A stretch of 64,000 nt of DNA, taken from the NCBI RefSeq assembly GCF_019175385.1, contig NC_083344.1, positions 59,768,782 to 59,832,781 of the forward strand. Reading direction: 5' to 3'. Made by a program: the position numbers and the translations under genes. The notes below the pieces were generated by a model. It did no database searches. It saw only the letters and a list, made by a program, of their open reading frames with translations, and had not been told where the DNA came from. Positions within the stretch are counted from its first letter, which is position 1; the number at the start of each line of letters is the position of its first letter. Positions 1 to 11,971 of the stretch are shown here, piece after piece. The stretch is from Lycium barbarum. Its lineage: Eukaryota; Streptophyta; Magnoliopsida; Solanales; Solanaceae.

Positions 1-1946
1 AAAGACGACCACGAGGGACGGTCCGTAAAGTGGAATACGGACCGTAAACCTCCATGGACGACCACTGTTCACCCAGCACAGATTTTTGCAATTCATTAAA
101 TAAGGGAACCAACACTTATTTTTTTTCATTACAACATTACACCACTTCTCTGTAAAACCTCTCTCTACATTTATTATACAGGTCTTCAAGGATATTTAAG
201 GATCAACAACATAAAACAAGGTGAATCAAGAGTAAGAACATCATCAAAGATCTTCTAGGTCAAGAAATCCAAATGGAGAAAAACTAGGGTTTTGCTCAAA
301 GTGGAGTATTATTAATCAAAGCTTGTTCCTACAAATCCTAAGGTAAGATTCATGATTTTTACATGATGTTTAAGGTATTGAATAGTTGAAATACATGGAT
401 TGTAGAAAATATGGTCAAGTAGGTCATGAATGATGAATAGTGACATTTTGAGGAATAATTTGAATTGAATCATGAATGTTGTCGTGTTGTGATATGAATG
501 CATTATAAATGGTACTAGGATCATGAACTAGACACTTTAGACGAATGGACGAAGTTGGATGTTATGACCATGAATATGGGTGAATTAGAGTCAAATTAAG
601 GAATCTAGATAATGTGGATAATGTGAATGACTAATGGCCATTGTTAGGATATTAATGATGGTATATACACTAGCATTGGAAGGAAGCGTGCAAGTGTAGA
701 ATAGTCCGACGAAAAGGTATGTAAGGCTTACCCTTCTTTCATAAGGCATGGTTCCTTGGCCAAACTCTTAAATCCTCTATATGAGTATGTTGTATTCAAA
801 CGATTGACACTTCGAGCTCATAAGCTCACGATCCTCGATATGTGCTACGATTGTACTACGCACCCCATATGACGAGTAAGCATAATATATAGATGTAGCG
901 AAAATGATGATGATAGTGATGACGATGATAATAATAATGATGCTAAAGGTGCCTACGGGCTATTATACTTACATGTGCCTATGAAGGGCTATAATGACAC
1001 CCCGAGCTTATAACGCCGGGTAGGATATATGTATATGAATATGTATAAAGTATGTATACGTTTACGAAATGCGCGCACACCTCTGCAGATGGTACGGATA
1101 ACCCTGAAGCCTTGGTAGGGCTAGGTATGAGTAACCCTGAGCCTTGGTTTGTCAAGTATGTATGAAACACCGATCCTATGAGGTCGGGTATGCTATGTAA
1201 ATGCCATGTATATGAAATGACTATGTATGTGATATGAATATGAATGTGATAAGACTATGTATAAGAATACGAATAAGGATATGTATACAAATATGAGCAC
1301 AAGTATGGTACGAGTACTATTATGGAATACGGATGATGATGTAGGTGTACAAATACGTATGAGAAATGGAAAGTCCTACGAAAGGCAGGTAAGCGCTATG
1401 ACGATGATATTATTGTCTCCCCCCTCCTATGCTATTTCATATGTTGTTCATGATGCTTATTTATTGATGTTGCTCATGCTTTACATACTCAGTACATTCT
1501 CCGTACTGAAGTCCTTTTGTTTGTGGACGCTGCGTCATGCCCGCAGGTGCACAGGGAGACAGACTTGATCCATAGCTGCCTATTCGGTGATTACATAGAG
1601 AGCTCCATTTCCTTCGGAGCCATATCTTTTGGGTACTCATTCTTTTGTGTATACTCTTAGAGGCTCGTAGACATGTGTGTGTTTGTGTGGGTAGATGTGT
1701 TTGGCCTTGTCGGCCTATGTTTTGTATATCATTTTGTCGACCACATTGGCCCATGTACATTGATGTGACATAGATGCCTACAATGATATAAACGTGTTGT
1801 TGTCCAAATGGGACTAGTTGACTAATGAATGGAAATGCATGTATAATTATGTGGCTCACCTAGATGTAAGCATAAGAGTAAGCTAAGAGGGTGCCTGGGT
1901 GGGCTAGCACCGGGTGCTCGTCGCGGCCCCAAGTCGGGTCGTGACA
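1..1946 (+). repeat. 5' LTR of element A (left end outside window)
   Basis: Directly repeated at 7604-8833 plus 11211-11971. It ends in GTCGTGACA at 1938-1946, four bases before the primer site. It holds palindromes of the TACGGACCGTA type at 18-47, a GGTAAG motif near 341, AAGGTATGT at 714-722 and the hairpin module at 1490-1720. Compared with the 3' copy it lacks about 60 bases after 1660, which removes one conserved hairpin. Confidence 0.95.
1490..1720 (+). other. Conserved LTR hairpin module (A, 5' LTR)
   Basis: Successive stems: CAGTAC/GTACTG (1490-1508), GTCC/GGAC (1511-1528), CTGCG/CGCAG (1530-1546), GCTCC/GGAGC (1602-1620) and GGCC/GGCC (1703-1715). The CGGG/CCCG stem found in other copies is deleted here. 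The same order recurs in most other long LTRs of the window. The RNA role is inferred. Confidence 0.6.
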
Positions 1947-1950
1947 AAAG

Positions 1951-1962
1951 TGGTATCAGAGC
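1951..1962 (+). other. Primer-binding site of element A (initiator tRNA-Met)
   Basis: TGGTATCAGAGC, complementary to the 3' end of plant initiator tRNA-Met, four bases after the LTR end. It fixes the 5' LTR border and the + orientation. Confidence 0.95.
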
Positions 1963-2156
1963 AGTTCAATCCTAGGGTGTGTCTACGAGCCGTGTCTAGT
2001 AGAGTCTTGGTTATGGGTGTGTTGCGTGCCACACTTATAAATAAGAAGCTGCAGATATTTTAAGAATAAATGACCTTCTTTCTTCATAAGAATTGTGCGA
2101 TAGAGCTATGATGTAGGATTTTCTTGCTCCTAAATCGTGTGTTGTGTATTTCAGAG
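1963..2156 (+). other. Untranslated leader of element A
   Basis: About 200 bases between primer site and gag start, with no ORF of note. It is short compared with the 1-2 kb leaders of elements B and C. Confidence 0.7.
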
Positions 2157-3189
2157 ATGCCTAAAAAGGGAAAGACTATGGCAGCCCAAAAGGGCAAGAT
2201 GGTGGCAGAGAAGCGGGCTAAGAAAGCACCGCCACCGGTAGTAGAGGAAAGTGAGTCCCAGGGTGCGGCTCAATCTCAGTCCTCCCAGACAGTGCCCGTC
2301 TCTGAGGAGCGTGAGGGAGCATCAGCCCTAGCTCCAGCACCTCCACCAAATGCTTTAGGCCAAGATGTAAAAGAGGCCATTACTTTATTGACTCAATTGG
2401 TACAGTTGAGGGTATGGTGATAGGGCTGTTAGTGCAAGGGCCCGTGATTTCATTACTTTGAACCCTCCAGAATTCTTTGGGTCAAAGCCAGAGGAGGATC
2501 CTCAGGATTTCATCGATGGTATGCTAAGGACGCTCCGATTGATACATGTTTCAGACGCCGAATCGGTAGAGCTAGCGTCATATATATTGAGATATGTCTC
2601 GATCCAGTTGTATACAGTATGGATTGCTTCACGGGGTGCCAATGCACCTCCCCCGGTATGGCAAGAGTTTGTAGATGCTTTTCTCCGTCATTATATGCCC
2701 CCAGAAGTTCGGCGAGCTAGGGCCGATAAATTCTTAAATTTGAGGCAAGGCAGTATGAGTGCCCTAGAGTATAGCTTCCGTTTTAACTCCTTGGCCAGGT
2801 ATGCTTCGGCCATGGTAGCAGATATGGGCGACAGGGTACACCGATTTGTAAAGGGCCTAGGGCCCCATCTGATGGACAAATGCTTGACTGCGTCCCTTCA
2901 GGAAGGTATGGATATTGCACGCATTCAAGCACATGCTCAGAACTTAGAGGAAAGCCTACAGCAGCGGAGAAGTGAACGTGAACAGGATAGGGGACATAGC
3001 AAGAGGGCCAGATCTTCGGGCCCAATAAGTGAGTCCAGAGGCGGACACAGGCAACAGTTCCCTATACATTCAGGCTATTCTACGACCAGTGCACCTCCAC
3101 GGTTTTCAGGCCAGAGCCTTGATAGATCTACTCATCCCGGGCCGAGTCAGAGTTATTCGGGGTCCCAGTTTAGAGGTGATTTAGGCTAG
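2157..3189 (+). pseudogene. gag: gag of element A (capsid region), broken
   Basis: The likely start is the ATG at 2157, opening with Met-Pro-Lys-Lys-Gly-Lys; the upstream in-frame ATG at 2124 lies in the leader. A basic, then Pro/Ala/Glu-rich N-terminus runs to about 2410, where a frame change brings in the Retrotrans_gag core (from NPPEFFGSKPEED at 2458, with a WQEFVDAF stretch near 2665). A TAG at 3187-3189 interrupts the frame just before the zinc knuckle; related copies suggest this was a Gln codon. Gag would form the particle shell that packages element RNA in the cytoplasm. With a frameshift and a stop it cannot be made intact. Confidence 0.9.
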
Positions 3190-3834
3190 TCAAGGCCACC
3201 TATACCACGATGTTCCCAGTGTGGGAAGTCGCATTGGGGTCAATGCCGATTGGGTTCAGATGTTTGCTATTCATGTGGTCGACCAGGCCATATTATGCGT
3301 GATTGCCCCTCAGTACATGGTAGAGGTAGGACCCAACCATCAGGGTCGGTAGTCGGATCTTCGGCATCTGTACGCCCTACGGGGCCAGGTTCACATGCGC
3401 CAGTCGGCCAGGGTAGAGGTAGAGGCAGAGCTCCCAGTACTAGCGGCCCTCAGCACCGTATTTATGCCTTGGCTGGACGCCAATATCTAGTGTCTTCTCC
3501 TGACGTGGTCAAAGGTATATTATCGGTATTCTCTCATGATGTATATGCTTTGATTGATCCGGGCTCCACATTATCATATGTTACTCCTTATATTGCGGGT
3601 CAATTTATAGTTGAGTCGGTGTCGATCAAACCTTTTGAGGTGTCCACACCCGTGGGTGAATCGGTAATAGCTAGCCGAGTATATAGGGATTGTATAGTCA
3701 CGATTTGTGACCGTCGTACCATGATTGATTTGCAAGAGCTAGAAATGGTAGATTTTGATGTTATTATGGGCATGGATTGGTTGGCTTCTTGTTATGCCAA
3801 TGTTGATTGCCGAATGAAGATGGTTCGTTTCTAG
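3190..3834 (+). pseudogene. gag zinc knuckle and aspartic protease of element A
   Basis: The same frame continues after the TAG at 3187. A CX2CX4HX4C knuckle (CYSCGRPGHIMRDC) near 3262-3303 would bind RNA. A Gly/Arg/Ser-rich linker follows, then a retropepsin domain with Asp-Pro-Gly-Ser-Thr near 3556-3570, the variant seen in many plant Tekay elements. A TAG at 3832-3834 ends the run, at a position where element I keeps Arg. The protease would cleave the gag-pol polyprotein. Confidence 0.88.
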
Positions 3835-5220
3835 TTTCCGGGAGAACCAGTCTTAGAATGGAAAGGGAATGCGGCATCACCAAAAGGTAGATTTATTTCT
3901 TATCTAAAGGCAAGGAAGATGATCACGAAAGGATGTATTTATCATCTAGTGCGAGTTCAAGATGTAGAAGCTGAATCGCCGACCCTTCAGTCAGTTCCCG
4001 TAGTGAACGAATTTCCGGATGTGTTCCCGGAAGAGCTTCCAGGCCTTCCTCCCGAACGGGAGATTGATTTTACCATTGATGTGTTGCCAGGCACCACACC
4101 TATATCTATTCCTCCATATAGAATGGCACCCGCATAATTGAAAGAGTTGAAGGAGCAATTGAAGGACTTGCTTGATAAAGGCTTCATTAGGCCTAGTTCA
4201 TCCCCGTGGGGAGCGCCCGTATTGTTCGTCCGAAAGAAAGATGGCTCGCTGAGAATGTCCATTGATTATAGGCAATTGAATAAAGTAACGATTAAGAATA
4301 AATATCCTCTCCCAAGGATTGATGACTTGTTTGATCAATTTCAAGGCGCTAAATGGTTTTCAAAGATTGATTTGAGGTCCGGGTATCATCAAGTGAGGGT
4401 TAGGGATAAAGATATCCCTAAGACAGCCTTCAGAACGAGATATGGTCATTTTGAATTCCGGGTGATGTCATTTGGGCTAACTAATGCGCCAGCGGTATTT
4501 ATGGATTTGATGAATAATGTGTTCCGGTCCTTTCTGGACTTATTTGTAATCGTATTCATTGATGATATTTTGGTGTATTCTAGATCCGAAGCAGAACATG
4601 CGGATCATTTGCGTATTGTCCTTGGAGTTCTTTGAACTCGAGAATGGTTCGAAAAGTTTTCCAAATGTGAATTCTGGTTGAACTCAGTGGCATTTTTAGG
4701 GCATATTGTGGCAGCCGATAGTATTCGAGTGGATAGTCAAAACATTGAGGCCGTGAAAACTTGGCCAAGACCCACAACTCCTACAGAGGTTCATAGCTTT
4801 CTGGGCTTAGCAGGTTATTACAGGAGATTAGTTGAAGGTTTTTCCTCTATTTCTACACCACTCACAAAGTTGACACAGAAATCAGCCAAGTTTCAATGGA
4901 AAGACGCGTGCGAACGTAGCTTCCAAGAGTTAAAGGGTCGATTGACTTCTGCCCCAGTTCTGACACTTCCAGCGGGATTGGAAGGATATGTTGTATATTG
5001 CGAAGCTTCAGGTGTTGGGCTAGGCTGTGTATTAATGCAATATGGCAAGGTGATTGCGTATGCTTCAAGGCAATTGCGGAAACATGAGCAGAATTATCCT
5101 ACCCATGATTTAGAATTGGCCGCGGTGGTCCATGCATTAAAGATATGGAGACATTACTTATATGGTGTCCACGTGGATATTTACATAGATCATAAGACTC
5201 TTCAATACATCTTCAAGTAG
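3835..5220 (+). pseudogene. pol: Reverse transcriptase and RNase H N-terminal part of element A
   Basis: The same frame continues with in-frame stops at 4135-4137 (TAA), 4633-4635 (TGA) and 5218-5220 (TAG). RT landmarks: [13 protein letters not shown] near 4225, [12 protein letters not shown] near 4360, [11 protein letters not shown] near 4470 and the catalytic FIDD near 4552-4563. The RT connection PRPTTPTEV is near 4770. The RNase H core begins with YVVYCEASG near 4987, where Glu stands at a position that is Asp in element N (CDASG), so one acidic catalytic residue is altered. The stop at 5218 falls at the same codon as one in element N (45719). Confidence 0.9.
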
Positions 5221-5616
5221 AAAGAGTTGAATTTGCGGCAACGGCGATGGCTAGAGTTGCTAAAAGACTATGTTGTTGAGATCCTGTACCACCCCGGAAA
5301 GGCAAATGTGGTGGCTGATGCTCTTAGCCGTAGGTCGATGGGAAGTCTAAGTGATGTACGACCAGAAAAGAAAGAGATGGCCCGTGAGCTTCAACAATTA
5401 GCTAGCCTAGGAGTCCGAGTAGTGGACTCAGGTAGCAGCGGAGCTACTATCCAGAATACCGCAGTCTCGTCGCTAGTGGCAGAAGTGAAAGAGCGACAAT
5501 ATGAGGATCCCATGCTAATGTAGTACAGAAATACACTCCCTCAGAAAAAGGAGTCATCATTTGACATTTCAGGAGACGGAGCTCTCCGATGTAGAGGAAG
5601 ATTATGTGTTCCCGAT
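5221..5616 (+). pseudogene. pol: RNase H C-terminal part and linker of element A
   Basis: [15 protein letters not shown] is followed by [15 protein letters not shown], the typical end of gypsy RNase H with its DALSR motif (near 5280-5330). A charged linker leads to integrase. A TAG at 5521-5523 interrupts the frame. The frame is unchanged from the upstream segment. Confidence 0.85.
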
Positions 5617-6456
5617 GTGGCAAGTTTACGCCACCAGATTTTGAGAGAGGCTCATAGTTCCTGTTATTCTGTTCACCCCGGAGCGACGAAGATGTATCAT
5701 GATCTTAAGTCTATATATTGGTGGAATGGGATGAAGAAAGATATAGCGGAATTCGTAGCTCAGTGTCCTAATTGCCAACAAGTGAAGATTGAACACCAAA
5801 AGCCGGGTGGATTGTTGCAAGCTATGGAAATCCCAACTTGGAAGTGGGAAGTGATTAACATGGACTTCATTTCAGGCTTACCCCGTTCTCGACGTAAGTA
5901 TGATTCCATATGGGTGATTGTGGATACACTCACCAAGTCAGTTCATTTCTTACCGGTCAGGACGACCTATGAGGCAGAGGATTATGTGAAGCTTTATCTT
6001 AAAGAGATAGTAAAACTCCATGGCGTCCCGGTATCTATTATCTCTGACAGAGGGACTCAGTTTACAGCTAAGTTTTGGAGGTCTTTCCAAGAGGGTTTAG
6101 GGACCCGAGTTAGCCTTAGTACGGCATTTCATCCACAGACCGATGGGCAGGCTGAACGTACTATTCAGACTCTAGAGGATATGTTGCGAGCATGTATGAT
6201 AGACTTTGGAGAAAATTGGGATGATCATTTGCCACTCATTGAATTTTCTTACAATAATAGTTATCATTCCAGCATTCAAATGGCACCATATGAAGCTTTA
6301 TATGGGCGAAAGTGTAGATCCCCAATTGGGTGGTTTGAAACCGGAGAAACTAAATTGATAGGGCCAGACATGGTCCAGCAAGCTATAGAGAAAGTCAAGC
6401 TTATACAAGATCGGTTGTTAGCAGCCCAAAGTCGTCAGAAGTCCTATGCGGGATAA
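5617..6456 (+). pseudogene. Integrase of element A, zinc finger and DDE core
   Basis: HHCC zinc finger: His in LREAHSS and SVHPG, then CPNCQQ near 5764-5780. Catalytic core: Asp in NMDFISGLP near 5857, Asp in SDRGTQF near 6046, Glu in GQAERTIQ near 6154. The run ends at 6456 through an extra base near 6450; the rest continues in the next frame. The active-site triad is intact, which fits a young copy. Confidence 0.9.
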
Positions 6457-6937
6457 TCGTCGGAAAGACTTGGAGTTCAAAGTGAAGGATTGGGTATTCT
6501 TGAAAGTGTCGCCAATGAAAGGCGTTATGAGATTCGGAAAAAAGGGGAAGCTTAGTCCCCGGTATATTGGACCATATGAGATTGTGCGCAAAATAGGCAA
6601 AGTGGCCTATGAGTTAGATCTACCTCCAGAATTGGAGTCAGTCCATCCAGTATTTCATGTCTCGATGCTTCGAAAATGTGTTGGAGATCCCACTAGGATC
6701 GTCCCAGTAAATGATGTGCAAGTGACAGAGAAATTGACTTACGAAGAGGTACCCATTGCCATATTAGACAGGCAAGTACGGAGGCTTAGAAACAAAGAGG
6801 TGGCCTCGGTTAAGGTTCTATGGAGAAGTAGTAAACGAGAGGAGATGACATGGGAATCAGAAGAAAGTATGCGATCCAAATACCCACATTTATTTCAGCC
6901 CTTGGAAAAAGCCCAACCTGAGACGTCAAGATCATAA
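6446..6937 (+). pseudogene. Integrase C-terminus and chromodomain of element A
   Basis: After the frame change: GPY motif (SPRYIGPYEIVRKIG), HPVFHVSMLRK, then a chromodomain-like tail (ILDRQVRRLRNKEV ... VKVLWR ... EEMTWE). Such tails bind modified histone H3 and steer chromoviruses to heterochromatin (family knowledge). Ends with TAA at 6935-6937. Confidence 0.88.
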
Positions 6938-7128
6938 GGTATGTATATTTCCTTTTATGCTTTTGGGTCATGTGTGGCCAAAATTTTTATGTTGTTATGT
7001 TGTGGCCCTGTGTGGCATCGATATTATGGGTTGTTGTTGCAGGATGGTAGTGCCATATTATAAGGGAAACTCGGGCGAAAGTTTTGTAGAACTCCCGAGC
7101 ACTTTAACATTCGGGGACGAATGTTCTT
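6938..7128 (+). other. Element A, non-coding 3' end before the purine tract
   Basis: No ORF. It carries TTCGGGGACGAATGTTC (7110-7126), a conserved inverted-repeat sequence just before the purine tract that recurs in the same place in C, J and N. Confidence 0.65.
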
Positions 7129-7140
7129 AAGGGGGGAGAA
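7129..7140 (+). other. Polypurine tract of element A
   Basis: AAGGGGGGAGAA immediately before TGTTGCACC, the 3' LTR start. It would prime plus-strand DNA synthesis. Confidence 0.93.
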
Positions 7141-7411
7141 TGTTGCACCTCGGAAAAATTTTTCGTTGGTACGCAAGTGAATGAACTAGTGATAGGTATG
7201 GGTGCGTGATGTCCATGAGCAAGAAACGACGTTTGATGACCTTAGGCGAGATTTCGAAGGTATCCGATGTGAGATGAGAAAGTTGGCTAAGTTAAGATGC
7301 GATATAAGGTGAGCAATGCATGTGCATGGACGTGGGTGATTAAAATGAGCAGTCTAAGGGATATGAAAAGTTGCAGATTTGAAATCTGCCCAGTGGTCGT
7401 AAAGTGCAAAA

Positions 7412-7649
7412 TACGGACCGTAAATTGGTATACGGTCCGTAAACTGGCAGTCGTAAATTACCATGCAAGACTTCGACTTTCTGCCCAGTTGAGAAATGGT
7501 AAAATACGACTAGGAGGACGGACCGTAAAGTGATTTACGGCCCGTAAACCATGGTCGTAAATTACTATACATGCAGCCAAAGTTTCTGGTTCTGGAAATG
7601 GTTAAAGACGACCACGAGGGACGGTCCGTAAAGTGGAATACGGACCGTA
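7412..7649 (+). repeat. Array of TACGGnCCGTA palindromes (A, 3' LTR)
   Basis: Six copies of the core in about 240 bases: 7412-7422, 7431-7441, 7518-7527, 7536-7546, 7621-7630 and 7639-7649, often followed by AA. It lies in the U3 part upstream of the hairpin module, so an enhancer or protein-binding role is possible but unproven. Confidence 0.75.
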
Positions 7650-8828
7650 AACCTCCATGGACGACCACTGTTCACCCAGCACACATTTTTGCAATTCATT
7701 AAATAAGGGAACCAACACTTATTTTATTTCATTACAACATTACATCACTTCTCTCTAAAACCTCTCTCTAAATTTATTATACAAGTCTTCAAGGATATTT
7801 AAGGATCAACAACATAAAACAAGGTGAATCAAGAGTAAGAACATCATCAAAGATCATCTAGGTCAAGAAATCCAAATGGAGAAAAACTAGGGTTTTGCTC
7901 AAAGTGGAGTATTATTAATCAAAGCTTGTTCCTACAACTCCTAAGGTAAGATTCATGATTTTTACATGATGTTTAAGGTATTGAAGAGTTGAAATACATA
8001 GATTGTAGAAAATATGGTCAAGTAGGTCATGAATGATGAATAATGACATTTTGAGGAATAATTTGAATTGAATCATGAATGTTGTCGTGTTGTGATATGA
8101 ATGCATTATAAATGGTACTAGGATCATGAACTAGACACTTTAGACGAATGGACGAAGTTGGATGTTATGACCATGAATATGGGTGAATTAGAGTCAAATT
8201 AAGGAATCTAGATAATGTGGATAATGTGAATGACTAATGGCCATTGTTATGATATTATTGAAGGTATAGACGCTAGCATTGGAAGGAAGCGTGCAAGTGT
8301 AGAATAGTCCGACGAAAAGGTATGTAAGGCTAACCCTTCTTTCATAAGGCATGGTTCCTTGGCCAAACTCTTAAATCCTCTATATGAGTATGTTGTATTC
8401 AAACGATTGACACTCCGAGCTCATAAGCTCACGATCCTCGATATGTGCTACGATTGTACTACGCACCCCATATGACGAGTAAGCATAAGATATAGATGTA
8501 GCGAAAATGATGATGATAGTGATGACGATGATAATAATAATGATGCTAAAGGTGCCTACGGGGTATTATACTTACATGTGCCTATGAAGGGCTATAATGA
8601 CACCCCGAGCTTATAACGCCGGGTAGGATATATGTATATGAATATGTATAAATTATGTATACGATTACGAAACGCGCGCACACCTCTGCAGATGGTACGG
8701 ATAACCCTGAAGCCTTGGTAGGGCCAGGTAAGAGTAACCTTGAGCCTTGGTTGGCCAAGTATATATGAAACACCGATCCTATGAGGTCGGGTATGCTATG
8801 TAAATGCCATGTATATGAAATGACTATT

Positions 8829-8833
8829 ATGTG
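8829..8833. repeat. Target-site duplication of the nested solo LTR (left)
   Basis: ATGTG here and again at 11206-11210. The 5' LTR has a single copy at the matching place. Confidence 0.95.
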
Positions 8834-9063
8834 TGTCACGACCCGACTCGGGGCCGTGAGGAGCACCCGGTGCTAGCCCACCCGGGCACCCTCTGAGCTT
8901 ACTCTTATGCTTACATCTAGGCGAGCCACATAATTATACATGCATTTCCATTCATTCATCAACTAGTCCCAATTGGACAACAACATCTTTAATCATCATA
9001 GGCATTTGTGCCACAACAATGTACAGGGGCCGACGCGCCCCACAAAATGACATACAAAATATA

Positions 9064-9334
9064 GGCCGACAAGGCCGGACATATCTAACCATATACACGT
9101 GACTACGAGCCTCTAAGAAGAGTATAACATATCACATGAGTGGGACAGGACCCCGCTATGCCCATAATTATATACACAAAAGAATGAGTACCCAAAAGAT
9201 ATGGCTCCGAAGGAAATGGAGCTCTCTATGTAATCTCTGAATAGGCAGCTATGGATCAAGTCTGTCTCCCTGTGCACCTGCGGGCATGACGCATCGTCCA
9301 CAAACAAAAGGACGTCAGTACGAAAAATGTACTG
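9064..9334 (-). other. Conserved LTR hairpin module (antisense solo LTR)
   Basis: Same stem order as at 1490-1720, read on the - strand: CAGTAC/GTACTG at 9315-9334 and GGCC/GGCC near 9064-9076. Confidence 0.55.
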
Positions 9335-10783
9335 AATATGTAAAGCATGAGCAACATAGATAAATAAGCATCATGAACAACATATGAAATAGCATAGGAG
9401 GGGGTGGGGGGGAGACAATAATATCATCGTCCTAGCGCTTACCTGCCTTTCGTAGAACTTTCCATTTCTCATACGTATTTGTACACCTACGTCATCATCC
9501 GTATTCCATAATAGTACTCCTACCATACTTGTGCTCATATTCGTATACATGTCCTTATTCGTATTCTTATACATAGTCTTATCACATTCATATTCATATT
9601 ATATACATAGTCATTTCATATACATAGCATTTACATAGCATACCCGACCTCTTAGGATCGTTGTTTCATTCATACTTGGCCAACCAAGGCTCAAGGTTAC
9701 TCATACCTGGCCCTACAAAGGCTTCAGGGTTATCCGTACCATCTGCAGATGTGTGCGCGCGTTTCGTAATCGTATACATACTTTATACATATTCATATAC
9801 ATATATCCTACCCGGCGTTATAAGCTCGGGGTGTAATTATAGCCCTTCATAGGCACATGTAAGTATAATAGCCAGTAGGCAACTTTAGCATCATTATTAT
9901 TATCATCGTCATCACTATCATCATCATTTTCGCTATATCTATATCTTGTGCTTACTCGTCAGATGGGGTGCGTAGTACAATCGTAGCACATATCGAGGAT
10001 CGTGAGCTTATGAGCTCGGAGTGTCAATCGTCTGAATACAACATACTCATATAGAGGATTTAAGAGTTTTGCCAAGGAACCATGCCTTATGAAAGAAGGG
10101 TTAGCCTTACATACCTTTTCGTCGGACTATTCTACACTTGCACGCTTCCTTCCAATGCTAGCGTCTATACCTTCATGAATATCATAACAATGGCCATTAG
10201 TCATTCACATTATCCACATTATTTAGATTCCTTAATTTGCCTCTAATTCACCCATATTCATGGTCATAACATCCAACTTCGTCCATTCGTCTAAAGTGTC
10301 TAGTTCATGATCTTAGTACCATTTATAATGCATTCATATCACAACACAACAACATTTATGATTCATTTCAAACTATTCCTCAAAATGTCACTATTCATCA
10401 TTCATGACCTACTTGACCATATTTTCTACAATCCATGTATTTCAACTCTTCAATACCTTAAACATCATGTAAAAATCATGAATATTACCTTAGAAGTTGT
10501 AGGAACAAGCTTTGGTTAATAATACTCCACTTTGAGCAAAATCCTAATTTTTCTCCATTTGGATTTCTTGACCTAGATGATCTTTGATGATGTTCTTACT
10601 CTTGATTCACCTTGTTTTATGTTGTTGATCCTTAAATATCCTTGAAAACTTTTATAATAAATGTAGAGAGAGGTTTTAGAGAGATGTGGTGTAATGTTGT
10701 AATGAATTAAAACAAGTCTTGGTCCTCATATTTAATGAATTGAAAATCTGTGCTGAGGTGAATAGTGGTCGTCCATAGAGGTT

Positions 10784-11022
10784 TACGGTCCGTATTCCAG
10801 TTTACGAACCGTCCCTCGTGGTCGTCTTTAACCCTAAGCAGAACCAGAAACTTTGGCTGCATGCATGGTGATTTACGACCATGGTTTACGGGCCGTAAAT
10901 CACTTTACGATCCGTCCACCAGGTCGTTTTTAACCATTTACTCGACTGGCAGAAAGTTGAAGTTTTTGCATTCCAATTTACGACTACCAGTTTACGGACC
11001 GTATTCCATTTTACGGTCCGTA
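10784..11022 (-). repeat. Array of TACGGnCCGTA palindromes (antisense solo LTR)
   Basis: The same array as at 7412-7649, with some arms mutated, for example TTTACGAACCGT and TTTACGATCCGT. Confidence 0.7.
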
Positions 11023-11468
11023 TTTTGCACTTTACGACCACTGGGCAGTTTTGCCAACTTTCAACTTTTCACATTTCTCGACTTTTCATTCTAATCATTC
11101 TCGTCCATATACGCACATTGCTCATGAAACATTATACACTCGCACTCCTCACACACATCACTAGTTCATTTACTTGCGTAACGGGAAATTTTCCGAGGTG
11201 TAACAATGTGATATGAATATGAATGTGATAGGACTATGTATAAGAATACGAATAAGGACATGTATACGAATATGAGCACAAGTATGGTACGAGTACTATT
11301 ATGGAATACAGATGATGACGTAGGTGTACAAATACGTATGAGAAATGGAAAGTCCTACGAAAGGCAGGTAAGCGCTATGACGATGATATTATTTTCTCCC
11401 CCCTCCTATGCTATTTCATATGTTGTTCATGAGGATTATTTATTGATGTTGCTCAAGCTTTACATACT

Positions 11469-11740
11469 CAGTACATTCTCCGTACTGAAGTCCTTTTGTT
11501 TGTGGACGCTGCGTCATGCCCGCAGGTGCACAGGGAGACAGACTTGATCCATAGCTGCCTATACGGTGATTACATAGAGAGCTCCATTTCCTTCGGAGCC
11601 ATATCTTTTGGGTACTCATTCTTTTGTGTATATAATTTTGGGCATAGCGGGGTCCTGTCCCGCTAATGTGATATGTTATACTCTTAGAGGCTCGTAGACA
11701 TGTGTGTGTGTGTGGGTAGATGTGTTTGGCCTTGTCGGCC
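11469..11740 (+). other. Conserved LTR hairpin module (A, 3' LTR)
   Basis: The complete set, including the AGCGGG/CCCGCT stem near 11647-11665 that the 5' LTR has lost. Ends with GGCC/GGCC near 11728-11740. Confidence 0.6.
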
Positions 11741-11971
11741 TATGTTTTGTATATCATTTTGTCGACCACGTTGGCCCATGTACATTGATGTGACATAGAT
11801 GCCTACGATGATATAAATGTGTTGTTGTCCAAATGGGTCTAGTTGACGAATGAATGGAAATGCATGTATAATTATGTGGCTCAACTAGATGTAAGCATAA
11901 GAGTAAGCTAAGAGGGTGCCCGGGTGGGCTAGCACCGGGTGCTCGTCGCGGCCCCGAGTCGGGTCGTGACA

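Larger units (their letters stand above)
8834..11205 (-). mobile_element. Solo LTR of the A family inserted antisense in A's own 3' LTR
   Basis: 2372 bases. The + strand reads TGTCACGACCCGACT ... CCGAGGTGTAACA, the reverse complement of an A-family LTR. Flanked by ATGTG duplications, with no primer site or purine tract, so it is a solo LTR left by LTR-LTR recombination. With the host LTR it forms a long inverted repeat. Confidence 0.95.
1..11971 (+). mobile_element. Element A, Tekay/Del-like Ty3/gypsy chromovirus, near complete
   Basis: Order seen: 5' LTR (its first ~463 bases lie before the window), initiator-Met primer site, gag, protease, reverse transcriptase, RNase H, integrase, chromodomain-like tail, purine tract, 3' LTR. 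Base 1 of the window aligns with 7604 in the 3' LTR. By eye about two dozen differences are found over the first ~1.2 kb of the LTR pair, so the copy is fairly young, yet gag-pol has several stops and frameshifts and cannot make a full polyprotein. The 3' LTR is split by an antisense solo LTR of the same family. The right edge abuts the leader of element B, with CATTC (11972-11976) as the expected target duplication. The clade call rests on the C-terminal chromodomain, the Asp-Pro-Gly protease motif and LTRs of about 2.4 kb. Confidence 0.92.
7141..11971 (+). repeat. 3' LTR of element A, split by a nested solo LTR
   Basis: LTR sequence is 7141-8833 and 11211-11971 (about 2.45 kb once the insert and one target duplication are removed). 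It starts TGTTGCACCTCGG and ends GGGTCGTGACA. It contains the palindrome array 7412-7649, GGTAAG near 7942, and the hairpin module in its right part. Confidence 0.95.

Noticed and set aside
312..524. A 70-residue frame repeated at 7915-8127 and 10307-10519
   Set aside because: All three lie at the same place in copies of one LTR; conservation follows from copy identity, the frame is antisense to the element and has no protein features.
1951..1962. tRNA gene at the TGGTATCAGAGC sites
   Set aside because: Only the 12-base complement of the tRNA 3' end is present at each site; no tRNA body is found.
7412..7649. CRISPR-like or telomere-like array
   Set aside because: Spacers are irregular and unequal, repeats are only 11 bases and palindromic, and the DNA is plant nuclear.
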